Both the position numbers and the translations under genes were made by a program. DNA of 64,000 nucleotides from Ruegeria atlantica (GTDB lineage Bacteria > Pseudomonadota > Alphaproteobacteria > Rhodobacterales > Rhodobacteraceae). This document shows, piece by piece, positions 1 through 8,669 of this stretch (within the stretch, counting starts at the first letter, position 1; each line of letters starts with the position of its first letter). The notes under the pieces are model-generated. The model saw nothing but the letters and a program-made list of their open reading frames with translations, did no database searches and was not told the origin of the DNA. The stretch spans positions 124,001-188,000 of the forward strand of contig WQBJ01000006.1 of assembly GCA_013032095.1 (NCBI GenBank), written 5' to 3'.

Positions 1-73
1 CAGGGGGGGCACTGTTTGGCTTGCTGCAAACTTCAAAAGTTTGTTTTGAACCTGCAACTGTCGGGAAGGTGAG

Positions 74-1090
74 GTGGCATTACACCAACTCTATAAGTTC
101 TTTTTTTTTAAGCCGGATTGGATCACTGTTTTGACGATCACACGTTTCGCAGGCCCGTTGATACTTGCGATTTTCGCGACAACTTCACACGCCCAATACG
201 TTTTGTCCGACGGCACGGAAGTTGCTCCGCTTGAAATGTTTAAGGAATGCGAGGTTTGCCCTGAGATGATTGTCTTGCCCTTGGGGCATTTTCTGATGGG
301 AACTCCTCCGGGTGAAGCAAAACGCAACTTCCACTGGGATGAAAAAGGCTGGCGGCTGGCAACACCGGAAGAGCCGTACATCGCGTTTCATGAAGGGCCG
401 GTACACCCAGTGACAATAGATATAGCTGTTGCCATGGGGCGAAACGAGGTCACCCACGATCAATGGATGGCCTGCGTCAATGATGGGGGGTGCGGAGGGT
501 ATCTGCCGAGAGATTGTATTCCGCAACCGAATGGCAAGTGTATCCAAATTATCGGTAACCATCCGGTTGTCGATGTGTCCTACTTTGATGCCTTGTCCTA
601 TGCGGACTGGCTAAACACTAAAGTAGGGGCTGATGTTTACCGCCTGCCGACGGAGGCCGAGTGGGAGTACGCCGCGCGGGCAGGGACGCAAACTCCGTTT
701 GCGCAAGGTGAGGAAGTTCACACGGATCAGGTGAATTTTCACGGCAAACCGACTGAAGAGTTGCTTGGGGTGAAGCGGCCCGACCTGGCGAGACGCGGCC
801 ATCCGGTTCCAGTCGACACGCTCGACGCGGCCAATGGCTGGGGGTTGCGTCATATGTCTGGGAACGTCGGAGAACGAACCATGTCCTGTTGGACTGAGAC
901 GCATCAGAATTGGAAAACATCAAGTGCTTACTTGAAAGTCGCGTTGGAACTGGAATGTGAGTATAGAGTTGGGCGCGGCGGAACATATTGGACTGGAATG
1001 GACTTTTCACGCGTAGCCACGCGCGGCCCAGCAAGATCCGCTGCCAGATCTACGTCCAGCGGCTTCCGCGTCTTGAGAGATTTAAGGTAA
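74..1090 (+). CDS. Exported formylglycine-generating-enzyme (SUMF1) family protein
   Basis: Protein of the FGE-sulfatase/SUMF1 family (C-type-lectin-like fold). Some members convert a sulfatase cysteine to formylglycine, but many bacterial ones are non-catalytic exported domains. Seen: a hydrophobic stretch at about residues 17-39 ending SHA, so a probable signal peptide; family landmarks MGT (about 75), DVSYFDALSYADWL (about 168), RLPTEAEWEYAARAG (about 192), and the closing GRGGTYW and SGFRVLR blocks. The usual GNVWEW is altered to GNVGER, which argues against ordinary FGE activity. The start is GTG behind GGAAGGTGAG; a TTG at 131 would give a tighter signal peptide. No sulfatase gene lies nearby. 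The real partner or substrate is unknown. Confidence 0.75.
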   Translation: MALHQLYKFFFFKPDWITVLTITRFAGPLILAIFATTSHAQYVLSDGTEVAPLEMFKECEVCPEMIVLPLGHFLMGTPPGEAKRNFHWDEKGWRLATPEEPYIAFHEGPVHPVTIDIAVAMGRNEVTHDQWMACVNDGGCGGYLPRDCIPQPNGKCIQIIGNHPVVDVSYFDALSYADWLNTKVGADVYRLPTEAEWEYAARAGTQTPFAQGEEVHTDQVNFHGKPTEELLGVKRPDLARRGHPVPVDTLDAANGWGLRHMSGNVGERTMSCWTETHQNWKTSSAYLKVALELECEYRVGRGGTYWTGMDFSRVATRGPARSAARSTSSGFRVLRDLR

Positions 1091-1109
1091 TCAGTTCAAG
1101 GCTCGACGG

Positions 1110-2391
1110 TTACGCACCCAACCGATCCCGCAGCGCGAACCAGGTCATCGCCAGCACCAGAAGGGGGCTGCGCAAGGTAGGGCCTCCGGGGAAGGGGAGG
1201 GCGGGGACGCGGGCCATTGTGTCAAAGCCTTCGGCTTGTACCTGAATGGCCGGTGCCATCAATTGCCCGGCATGGGTGGCTTTGCCGACCAGTGGCCGGA
1301 ATAGCCCGAAGTCGACAGAATATTCGGTGCGAACCGCGCAAGATAGGGCATTCGCCGCATTGTGGTGGCCAGAGTGCCGCCCCAAGCGTAATCGATTTCC
1401 ACATCCCACAGATGCGGGAAGAATTCAGTTATGGGTTTGCGGACCTTGGCGGCGATGTTGGCGGGGAAGCGATAACCACAGCTTTGGCCGCCACCAAATA
1501 ACCGCCCATCCGCGCTGAGGTGGAATTAGTTAACCACGAACTTCGTATCGCCGACGGCCACTTCGCGAGTCAGGACAGGGGTGGCATCTACGCCCAAGGG
1601 TTCGGTTGCAGCGATGAAGTTATTGAGGGGCATGACCCGTGCCGCCACTTTTGGGTTTAGGTCACCCAAGTAGCCGTTGCAGGCCAGAAAGACGTGGTTG
1701 GCGTTAACCGCACCATCGACTAAGCGCACTTTGACGGCGTGGCCTTTCTCTAATTCTGTGACTTCGGTGCAATCATGGATGCTTACCCCGGCTTTTGCCG
1801 CTGCCTGTGCCAGCCCCAACGTAAAATGGAGCGAGTGCAGATGGGTACGCCCATATCCAGGTATCCAACTTTATAGGCGGGCGAGGGGCACAAGGCGTGC
1901 CCGGTTGCCGCATCCAATAGCTCGACTTGATCATAGTCATAACGGTTCGACAAATGGGCCGCGTGCTCATACATCTGTTTTTGGTCAGAGGCCGATAGAG
2001 CCAGCCCTGCGACACCCGGCTTCAGGTCGCAGTCGATCTGATGTTTCGCGATGAGGGACTTGATCAAATCCTTTGCGTCCTCGACCAAATCCCACAGCTT
2101 GACTGCGTCATCGTCCCCGAATGATGCTCCAGGTCCTCCTGATCCATCCGTTGATTACTGCCCAACTGTCCGCCATCGCGGCCAGAGGCCCCGAAGCCCA
2201 CGCGATGCACCTCAAGCAGCACAACGTCAAGGCCAGCTTCAGCTAAGTGCAGAGCAGCGGACAGGCCGGTATAGCCTGCCCAACTATGCATACATCGCGT
2301 TGGTATCGCCCGACTTGACGGAAATCGATCTGTTGAAATGGCCGTCGCCGCATACCAACTGGCCGGATGCTCGGCCTTGCGGTCGTTTAGC
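1110..2391 (-). pseudogene. Decayed FAD-dependent amine oxidoreductase (PuuB-like, DAO fold)
   Basis: Remnant of an FAD-dependent oxidase of the gamma-glutamylputrescine oxidase/DAO type. Recognisable pieces in order on the minus strand: NDRKAEHPASWYAATA (about 2385-2338), GYTGLSAALHLAEAGLDVV with VGFGASGRDGGQLGS (2275-2150), LWDLVEDAKDLIKSLIAKH (2100-2040), CPSPAYKVGYLDMG (1890-1843), then HLHSLHFTLGLAQAAAKAGV in another frame. Later pieces are FGGGQSCGYRFPANIAAKVR and YAWGGTLATTMRRMPYLARF, then ATHAGQLM to the C-terminus LRDRLGA. I count an in-frame TAA at 1526-1528 where a Tyr codon is expected, and frame changes near 1300, 1840, 2120, 2275 and 2330; the start codon is also lost. It lies 22 bp downstream of the first PuuA-like ligase, so it was probably the oxidase step of that operon. 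Confidence 0.88.
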
Positions 2392-2412
2392 TAGCGCAGA
2401 TTTATTGTGCCC

Positions 2413-3771
2413 TCAGACGTTCAGCAGAAGATGCTCCCGCTCCCAAGGTGAGATCACCTGCAGGAACTCTTCATACTCTGCGCGTTTGACGATGCCATAG
2501 ACGCGGGCGAATTCGGGGCCAAGGACTTCGTGCAGGGCGGTGGCTTCGTCGAATAGGTCCAGCGCGTTGCCCATGACCTGTGGGATATCGCCTTCTCCCT
2601 CATAGGCGTCGCCATAAAACTGGCGGCGGGGGCGCTCCTGCTGGATCAAGCCCAGATAGCCACAGGCCAGAGACAAGGCGATGCCGAGGTAGGGGTTGCA
2701 GTCCATCCCCGCAATGCGATTTTCCACACGGCGCGCCTCGGGGCCGGACAGAGGTACGCGGATGCCTGTGGTGCGGTTGTCGCGCGCCCATTCCAGATTG
2801 ATCGGGGCGGCGTGGTCTTTCACATAGCGCCGGTAGGAATTCACATAGGGTGCCATCACGGCCAACCCGGCGGGGAGGTGGTTCTGCAGTCCGGCAATGA
2901 AGTGATAAAACGCATCCGTTTCACCGCCTTGTGGCCCAGAGAAGATGTTCTGCCCCGTCTCGATATCAATGATCGAGTGGTGGATGTGCATGGCCGAACC
3001 CGGCTCGTCCTCGATCGGCTTTGCCATGAAGGTGGCAAAACAGTTGTGCCGCAGGGCAGCCTCGCGGATCAGGCGTTTGAAATAGAACACTTCGTCGGCC
3101 AGTTTTACCGGGTTGCCGTGGCGCAAGTTGATCTCCAACTGGCCCGCGCCGCCTTCTTGCGTGATGCCGTCGATCTCAAACCCCTGATGCTCGGCGAAAT
3201 CGTAGATGTCGTCGATCACCGGGCCGAACTCGTCCACTGCCGTCATCGAATAGGCCTGACGCGCGGCTGCCGGACGACCCGAACGGCCCATCATTGGTGT
3301 GATCCCCTGTGCCGGGTCGACGTTGGGGGCGACCAGAAAGAACTCCATTTCGGGCGCGACAACCGGCTTCCAGCCCTTGTCGTGATACAGTTGCACCACA
3401 CGTTTCAACACGTTGCGAGGGCTGAACGGAATCGGGTTGTTGTCGCGATCATAGGCGTCGTGGATCACCTGCAGCGTCCAGTCTCCGGTCCATGGCGCGG
3501 CCGACGCGGTGGTGAAATCGGGCTTGAGGATCATGTCCCGTTCGATGAACCCGTCTTCGCCCGCAGCCTCACCCCAGTCACCGGTGATAGTCTGGTAAAA
3601 GATGCTGTCGGGTAAGTGGAAATAGGACTGCTTGGCAAATTTCGATGCGGGCACCGCCTTGCCCCGCGCGATACCGGGCAGGTCCGAGATGATGCACTCG
3701 ACTTCGTCCAGTCTCTGGCCTTCGATATAGGTCCGGGCTGCCTGCGGCAGTTGATCTTTCCAATCGGCCAT
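2413..3771 (-). CDS. Glutamine synthetase family protein, PuuA-like gamma-glutamyl-amine ligase
   Basis: Glutamine-synthetase-fold ligase of 452 residues, of the type that joins glutamate to an amine such as putrescine using ATP. Seen: glutamate-rich metal site EMEFFL (about 142), GAGQLEINL (about 208), the nucleotide/metal motif SAMHIHHS (about 258), and substrate-binding NRTTGIRVP (about 330) followed by RRVENRIAG; all key positions look intact. Its ATG overlaps the stop of the amidotransferase gene by one base (TGATG), so the two are translationally coupled. The decayed oxidase follows directly. The second GS-like gene upstream suggests two amine specificities. The exact amine is not readable; assimilatory GlnA is unlikely because of sequence type and context. 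Confidence 0.85.
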   Translation of the reverse strand: MADWKDQLPQAARTYIEGQRLDEVECIISDLPGIARGKAVPASKFAKQSYFHLPDSIFYQTITGDWGEAAGEDGFIERDMILKPDFTTASAAPWTGDWTLQVIHDAYDRDNNPIPFSPRNVLKRVVQLYHDKGWKPVVAPEMEFFLVAPNVDPAQGITPMMGRSGRPAAARQAYSMTAVDEFGPVIDDIYDFAEHQGFEIDGITQEGGAGQLEINLRHGNPVKLADEVFYFKRLIREAALRHNCFATFMAKPIEDEPGSAMHIHHSIIDIETGQNIFSGPQGGETDAFYHFIAGLQNHLPAGLAVMAPYVNSYRRYVKDHAAPINLEWARDNRTTGIRVPLSGPEARRVENRIAGMDCNPYLGIALSLACGYLGLIQQERPRRQFYGDAYEGEGDIPQVMGNALDLFDEATALHEVLGPEFARVYGIVKRAEYEEFLQVISPWEREHLLLNV

Positions 3772-4451
3772 CAGGCCCTCTCTTTCTTCAGAAATTCAGC
3801 CATGTACTGCCCGATCTTCGGGTTGTCGTTGCGGCCGGGCAGGCGATTGGCGGCTGCCTGCATCAAGTCTTCGGGCACCACGCCTTTGCCGCGTGTGTCC
3901 ATCAGGCCCTTAATAAACGCATCGCCATATTCCGGATGGGCCTGCACCGTCCAGATGTTGTCCCCGTAGGATACCATGGCGTTGCGGCAGAAGGCGTTTG
4001 ATCCCGTCACCTTTGCGCCTTCGGGCAGGGCGACGACCTGATCCTGGTGCCAGGCGTTCAGGGTCACGAATTGGTCCTCAAAGTCGTAATCAGTACGCCC
4101 GACGGCCCAGCCGCCGTCGAATTTCTCGACCTTGCCACCCAGCGCCTGCGCGATGATCTGGTGGCCAAAGCAGACGCCGATCAAGGGACGACCGCTGGCT
4201 TGGATCGCGCGGATCAGGTCCTCTAGCGGCGGAATCCATGGGTGATCCTCATACGCCCCGTGGCGCGAGCCGGTGATGATCCAGCCGTCGGCCTGATATT
4301 CATCTTTGGGGAACTGGCCGTCCACGACGGCGAAGGATTCGTAGATAAAGCCGTTGCCATCCAGCAACGCGGCAAACATCGCGTCATATTCGCTGAACTG
4401 GCCCAGCAGTTCGTCAGGGGGGTGGCCGGTCAGTAGGATGCCGATTTTCAT
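3771..4451 (-). CDS. Class I glutamine amidotransferase-like hydrolase (GATase1)
   Basis: 226-residue free-standing class I glutamine amidotransferase domain. Seen: nucleophile elbow GVCFGHQ with Cys94, catalytic AHPE with His172 and Glu174, and the NAWHQDQV strand typical of GMP-synthase-type GATases. In gamma-glutamylated amine pathways a hydrolase of this superfamily removes the glutamyl group at the end (PuuD role, although PuuD itself is a C26 relative). Position between two PuuA-like ligases supports that job; this is inference. Start ATG lies just after a perfect 16-bp palindrome (4460-4475), with a GGTGA as the only ribosome-binding candidate, so repression at the palindrome would block this promoter directly. 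Confidence 0.85.
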   Translation of the reverse strand: MKIGILLTGHPPDELLGQFSEYDAMFAALLDGNGFIYESFAVVDGQFPKDEYQADGWIITGSRHGAYEDHPWIPPLEDLIRAIQASGRPLIGVCFGHQIIAQALGGKVEKFDGGWAVGRTDYDFEDQFVTLNAWHQDQVVALPEGAKVTGSNAFCRNAMVSYGDNIWTVQAHPEYGDAFIKGLMDTRGKGVVPEDLMQAAANRLPGRNDNPKIGQYMAEFLKKERA

Positions 4452-4459
4452 GGGTCACC

Positions 4460-4475
4460 AAATTTGATCAAATTT
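4460..4475. promoter_or_regulatory. Perfect 16-bp palindromic operator, copy 1
   Basis: AAATTTGATCAAATTT reads identically on both strands and ends 8 bp before the amidotransferase ATG. A near copy lies at 5889-5904, and the match extends outward through GTCAC on one flank, so 21 of 22 bases outside one variable position are shared or nearly so. This is a shared regulator site for the two transcription units of the glutamyl-amine cluster. The regulator is not in this window. Confidence 0.7.
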
Positions 4476-4502
4476 ATTCTAGCCCGCCGAATCCAGGCGG
4501 GC
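4471..4502 (-). terminator. Intrinsic terminator after second GS-like gene
   Basis: On the minus strand a 7-bp stem GCCCGCC/GGCGGGC (loop TGGATTC) is followed by an imperfect T/A tract. It begins 8 bp after the stop of the 4511-5830 gene. The AT tract runs into the palindromic operator of the next gene. Confidence 0.6.
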
Positions 4503-4510
4503 AAGAGGGA

Positions 4511-5830
4511 TCATACCGCCTCGAGATAGCTGAGCCAGTGCTCATCGGGGGGGTGTTCTGCAAAGCGCCGGATCTCTTGTCGTTTGGTCATGGCGAAAAA
4601 GCGAATCAGGTCGGCGGGGAAGATGCGCGCCACCTGCGGGTCGGATTCGAACGCGGCAATGGCTGCGGGCCAGTCGCTTGCCAATTGTGGCAGGCCGTCG
4701 ATTTCGTAGGCGTTGCCCGAGATCGGGGCGGGTGGTTCAGCCTGATCTTCGATCCCGTTCAGTGCGGCCCCCAAAACGGCCGCCAGCATCAGATAGGGGT
4801 TGATGTCGCCACCAGCCACACGGTGTTCAATCCGGCGCGCTGCCGGGGCGCCGCCCGGGATGCGCAGGGCAGCGGTGCGGTTCTCATAGGCCCAGCTTGC
4901 ACCGGTGGGAGCGTGCGCGCCAGGAATAAGACGGGTGTACGAGTTGCCGTGTGGCGCAAAGATCAGCGTGCAGCCGGGCATGGCAGCTAAGCATCCTGCG
5001 ACCGCCCAGCGCAGCAAATCTGTACCCTCAGGCCCGCCATTGTCGAAGACGTTCCGGCCCTTACCATCCACGACCGAGAAATGCACATGCATCCCGTTGC
5101 CGGCGTCATCGGCATAGGGTTTGGACATGAAGGTTGCTGTAAACCCGTGTTTGCGTGCAAGGCCGCGCGTCAAGGTCTTGAAAAGCCACGTGTCATCGGC
5201 ACAGCGCATGGCGTGCTGATGGTTCAGATTGATCTCGAACTGGCCGATGCCGCTTTCGGATATAGCAGTTTGGGCTGGAATGCCCATCGCAGAGCAACCG
5301 TCGTAAAGATCGGTAAAAAACGCGTCGAAGGCATCCATCTCAGCCATCGATAGCACGGCCTCATCCGCCAGGCGCCGCCCAGTTACTGGATTGATCGGGG
5401 GCTGCGGTTGCGCGCCCGACGCGTCCAATAATGTGAACTCCAACTCGGTCGCAGCTACAACGGACCATCCGCGCTGGGCGTAACGCTCTAATACGGAGGC
5501 CAGCGCATGGCGTGGGTCACCTGCAAACGGCATTCCTGAATCGTCGTACAAGCACATTGGGACCAATGCTGTGTCCGCTGCCAGCCAAGGCATCGGCACC
5601 GGTCCGCGATCTGTCGGCAACAGCATTCCATCTGCATCGCCGGATTCGAAAACCAGCGGGCTGCCGTCGATATCCGCGCCCCAGAGGTCGACATTCAGCG
5701 CGGAAAACGGCATCCGTACCGTCCCTTTGGTCAACTTGTCGGCATAAGAGGGCGGCACGCGTTTGCCGCGCATCTGGCCGTTCAGGTCACAGGCAGCGAC
5801 GCGAAAACTGTGCAGGGCGCTCAGGTCCAT
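4511..5830 (-). CDS. Second glutamine synthetase family protein, PuuA-like
   Basis: GS-fold ligase of 439 residues, a paralogue of the 2413-3771 gene. Seen: TELEFTLLD (about 127), GIGQFEINLNH (about 195), GNGMHVHFSV (about 247), IFAPHGNSYTRL (about 292), NRTAALRIPGG (about 318) and RRIEHRVAGGDINPYL; ATP, metal and glutamate positions appear kept. I chose the internal ATG at 5830 because GGAG lies 8 bases upstream; an upstream in-frame ATG at 5887 adds 19 residues with low-complexity Ser/Thr/Arg and no ribosome site. It has its own promoter region with palindrome copy 2 and its own terminator, so it is a separate transcription unit from the amidotransferase-ligase pair. Confidence 0.83.
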   Translation of the reverse strand: MDLSALHSFRVAACDLNGQMRGKRVPPSYADKLTKGTVRMPFSALNVDLWGADIDGSPLVFESGDADGMLLPTDRGPVPMPWLAADTALVPMCLYDDSGMPFAGDPRHALASVLERYAQRGWSVVAATELEFTLLDASGAQPQPPINPVTGRRLADEAVLSMAEMDAFDAFFTDLYDGCSAMGIPAQTAISESGIGQFEINLNHQHAMRCADDTWLFKTLTRGLARKHGFTATFMSKPYADDAGNGMHVHFSVVDGKGRNVFDNGGPEGTDLLRWAVAGCLAAMPGCTLIFAPHGNSYTRLIPGAHAPTGASWAYENRTAALRIPGGAPAARRIEHRVAGGDINPYLMLAAVLGAALNGIEDQAEPPAPISGNAYEIDGLPQLASDWPAAIAAFESDPQVARIFPADLIRFFAMTKRQEIRRFAEHPPDEHWLSYLEAV

Positions 5831-5888
5831 TTGGGGCTCCGTTCCTCTCGTTTCCCGAGATGTACTGGAAGCTTCGCGGTTTGTCACG

Positions 5889-5904
5889 AAATATGATCAA
5901 ATTT
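5889..5904. promoter_or_regulatory. Palindromic operator, copy 2
   Basis: AAATATGATCAAATTT differs from the perfect palindrome at 4460-4475 by one base and shares its GTCAC flank. It lies 59 bp before the chosen start of the second GS-like gene, in the promoter region. Confidence 0.65.
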
Positions 5905-5922
5905 TTTCTTAGCCTTAACCAC

Positions 5923-5953
5923 AAAAAACGCGCCGATCCCAAGGACCGGCGCG
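5923..5953 (-). terminator. Intrinsic terminator of the molybdoenzyme operon
   Basis: Minus strand: stem CGCGCCG/CGGCGCG (5929-5935 with 5947-5953) followed by TTTTTT. It lies 25 bp after the stop of the large molybdopterin subunit and before the GS-like promoter. Confidence 0.85.
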
Positions 5954-5977
5954 GCAAGAAATAGCTTGGCAGAGCAA

Positions 5978-8164
5978 TCAGACAAAGCTGATGCCATTAT
6001 CCGTCATCGGCAGGCTGGTGACTTTCACACCCGACAGTGCGCGGATGGCGTTTGCCAGTGCCGGTGCCGATGGAGGCGTGCCGGGCTCACCAACGCCGGT
6101 CGGTGCTTCGGCGGAGGGAACGATATGCACCTCGATCTCTGCGATATCACCGATGCGCAGAGGCTCGTAATCCGGGAAGTTGGATTGGTCCACCGCGCCG
6201 CCGGTCAGCGTGATCTGGTCACGCATGACATGGCCGATACCGTAGCCGATGCCGCCCTCCATCTGCGCGCGCACCACGTCTGGGTTCACGGCGATACCGC
6301 AATCCACGGCGCAGGTGACCTTTTCGATCCTGATGCCTTTCTCCGGATCGCCTGAAACCTCGACTACCTGAGCCGCATAGGACCCAAAGGACTTATGCAC
6401 CGCGATGCCCTGTGCACGACCTGCGGGGACGTTGCCCCAGTCGGCCTTTTCAAAAACCAGCTTCAGAACGCCAGCTTTGCGTTGCTGGTCGGCGTCGCTG
6501 GTGTCGGACAGGTGGGCCAGGCGGAACTCAATTGGATCGCGGCCCGCCGTTTCAGCGACCAAATCCATCATGGTTTCCATCACATAGCCGGTGTGAGTAT
6601 GGCCCACAGAGCGCCACCATAGAACGGTCGTAGCTTTGGGCGTATCGGTCAGGCCCAATGCCATGCCCGGGATGTTATAGGGGCTATCGGCGATCCCTTC
6701 GATCGAGCTGTGATCGATACCGTCATGCACCAGCACCGCTTCGAACGGAGTACCCTTGATGACCGATTGCCCGGCGACCTGATGCTGCCAACCGACAATG
6801 TTTCCGTCGATATCCAAACCTACGCGAACCTTGTGGCCGAATGCGGGGCGATAGTAGCCGCTGCGGATATCATCCTCACGCGTCCAGACCAGTTTAACCG
6901 GACGAGAGCGATCGGTGGCTACAAAGGCCAGCGCGGCCTCGACCTGATAATCGGCATCCGGGGTCGCGCGTCGACCGAACGAGCCACCCGCCAGCATTGT
7001 CTTGATATGGATTTTCTCGGGCGGCAGTTGGAAGATCTGCTGATAAGCCATATGCGGGCCAGTGGGCATCTGTGCGCCGTCATGCAGCACGATGTCCCCT
7101 TCGGTAGTCTGCTCGATCGTGCAGTTCAACGGCTCCATCGGTGCATGGGCCAGCAGTGGGAAGTAGAAGGTCTTTTCAACAACCTTTTCCGCCCCATCGA
7201 TGGCCGCCGAAACCGCTGCGACATCCGCTTTGTTCACGTTGTACGTGGGTTCAGCATCCAGAGCGGCCATGATCTCGGCCTTGATCTGGTCCGAGCCGCG
7301 CGTTTCGGCGCCCGACATGTCCCATTCGACCTCAAGCTCATCGCGTGCCTGAATCGCAGCCCAGGTGTTTTCGGCATAGACCGCGACACCCGCCTGATTG
7401 GGTAGAACGGCGGCACTTATGTAGCCTTTAACCTCTTTCGATGCGCTGTCGTCAAAACTAAGGGCGACTCCACCTTTTGATTCCGGGCGCTTGATCATGG
7501 CGACCATCTGGTTCGGCAGATGCACGTCCATGGCATACATTGCCTGACCGTTGCCTTTGATTGCCGAGTCCTTGCGGCGAACGGCTTCATTACCGATCAG
7601 ACGGAACTCGGATGGGTCCTTCAGCAGCGGCTCGGCTGGAGCCTCCAACTGCGAAGCTGCGGCAACGAATTCCGCGATCGGAGCCGACTTGTCGCCCGCT
7701 TTGACGATACCCTCTTCGATGGTGATGCCGGACGAATCCACGCCCCAGCTTTGGGCTGCGGCGTTGATCAGCATTTCACGCGCGGCGGCACCCGCCTGAC
7801 GATATTGCAGCCACGAGTTTGCCATTGCGGTCGAGCCACCGGTGCCTTGGAAGGGGCCAAACAGCAGGTTGTTGTAGACCTGCGCGTTGGACGGGGCGAA
7901 TTCGTATTCGATCTGATCCATCGTCAGGCCGATTTCCTCGGCGATCAGTGTCGGCAGACCGGTCGCCGGACCCTGACCTTTTTCAAAGTGCTTGACGATG
8001 GCGGTCACGGTGCCGTCAGCATCAATCTTCACGAACGGGTTGAATTGAGTGGTCTCAGACGTGGCCACGGCCAACGCACCGTCAGGACGTGCGCCAACCA
8101 GAAGGACGGCACCGGCAGCGGCAGCACCTTTCAGAAACCCACGGCGGGAGGTGTTGATGGTCAT
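5978..8164 (-). CDS. Molybdopterin-binding large subunit, isoquinoline 1-oxidoreductase beta/aldehyde oxidase type
   Basis: 728-residue xanthine-oxidase-superfamily molybdenum hydroxylase large subunit of the IorB type. Seen: twin-arginine signal SRRGFLKG at residues 6-13, so export of the folded cofactor-loaded enzyme; GGSFGRR in the Mo-cofactor region (about 395); PTGVGEPGTPP near the C-terminus carrying the catalytic Glu of the family. The small 2Fe-2S subunit is encoded immediately upstream with a 3-bp gap. IorAB enzymes pass electrons to cytochromes rather than NAD, but no cytochrome c subunit gene is adjacent. The substrate (N-heterocycle or aldehyde) is unknown. The operon is divergent from a TetR gene with shared operators and ends in a strong terminator. 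Confidence 0.88.
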   Translation of the reverse strand: MTINTSRRGFLKGAAAAGAVLLVGARPDGALAVATSETTQFNPFVKIDADGTVTAIVKHFEKGQGPATGLPTLIAEEIGLTMDQIEYEFAPSNAQVYNNLLFGPFQGTGGSTAMANSWLQYRQAGAAAREMLINAAAQSWGVDSSGITIEEGIVKAGDKSAPIAEFVAAASQLEAPAEPLLKDPSEFRLIGNEAVRRKDSAIKGNGQAMYAMDVHLPNQMVAMIKRPESKGGVALSFDDSASKEVKGYISAAVLPNQAGVAVYAENTWAAIQARDELEVEWDMSGAETRGSDQIKAEIMAALDAEPTYNVNKADVAAVSAAIDGAEKVVEKTFYFPLLAHAPMEPLNCTIEQTTEGDIVLHDGAQMPTGPHMAYQQIFQLPPEKIHIKTMLAGGSFGRRATPDADYQVEAALAFVATDRSRPVKLVWTREDDIRSGYYRPAFGHKVRVGLDIDGNIVGWQHQVAGQSVIKGTPFEAVLVHDGIDHSSIEGIADSPYNIPGMALGLTDTPKATTVLWWRSVGHTHTGYVMETMMDLVAETAGRDPIEFRLAHLSDTSDADQQRKAGVLKLVFEKADWGNVPAGRAQGIAVHKSFGSYAAQVVEVSGDPEKGIRIEKVTCAVDCGIAVNPDVVRAQMEGGIGYGIGHVMRDQITLTGGAVDQSNFPDYEPLRIGDIAEIEVHIVPSAEAPTGVGEPGTPPSAPALANAIRALSGVKVTSLPMTDNGISFV

Positions 8165-8167
8165 GGA

Positions 8168-8632
8168 TCAGGCCTCCAGAATTTCAGATGCGCGCTGGAT
8201 ACCGGCGCGGATGCGTTGATAGGTGGCGCAACGGCAGGCGTTGCCGGACATGTAGTCGTCGATCTCTTCGATGCTGGGCTTGGGGTTTTCGGATAGAAGC
8301 CCAACCGCAGACATCACCTGACCCGACTGGCAATAGCCGCACTGGACCACGTCAAGTTCGACCCAGGCCTGCTGCAGGGCGGCTCCGATCTTGTCCTCGC
8401 CAACGGCTTCGATTGTGGTGATCTCGGCATCTTCGACGTCTTCGATATAGGTCTGGCACGAGCGCACGGGCTCGCCGTTCAGGTGCACGGTGCAAGCGCC
8501 GCAGGAGGCAACGCCGCAGCCGAATTTCGTTCCGGTGAGCTTCAGCTCATCCCGGATCACCCACAGCAAGGGCGTTCCGGGTTCGGCGTCAACCGTGTGG
8601 GTCTCGCCATTCAATTTCAAAGTCAGTGCCAT
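8168..8632 (-). CDS. 2Fe-2S small subunit of molybdenum hydroxylase (IorA-like)
   Basis: 154-residue iron-sulfur subunit with two 2Fe-2S clusters: plant-ferredoxin-type CGVASCGACTVH followed by a distal Cys (about residues 40-62), and the C-terminal helical cluster CGYCQSGQ (about 101) with CRC (about 137). It transfers electrons from the molybdenum site of the partner encoded at 5978-8164. It has no signal peptide of its own, consistent with co-export of the complex through the Tat signal on the partner. First gene of the operon, under the two GTAAAC operators. Confidence 0.92.
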   Translation of the reverse strand: MALTLKLNGETHTVDAEPGTPLLWVIRDELKLTGTKFGCGVASCGACTVHLNGEPVRSCQTYIEDVEDAEITTIEAVGEDKIGAALQQAWVELDVVQCGYCQSGQVMSAVGLLSENPKPSIEEIDDYMSGNACRCATYQRIRAGIQRASEILEA

Positions 8633-8669
8633 GAGGGGACTCTCCGTGTTGGGCTGGTTACCTGAGTCG

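Noticed and set aside
1091..1525. Several short plus-strand frames over the decayed oxidase
   Set aside because: The minus strand carries consecutive fragments of one oxidase in order; the plus frames have no homology that I recognise.
2812..3615. A 267-codon plus-strand frame opposite the first PuuA-like gene
   Set aside because: The minus-strand glutamine-synthetase motifs are intact over the same bases; the plus frame has no family features.
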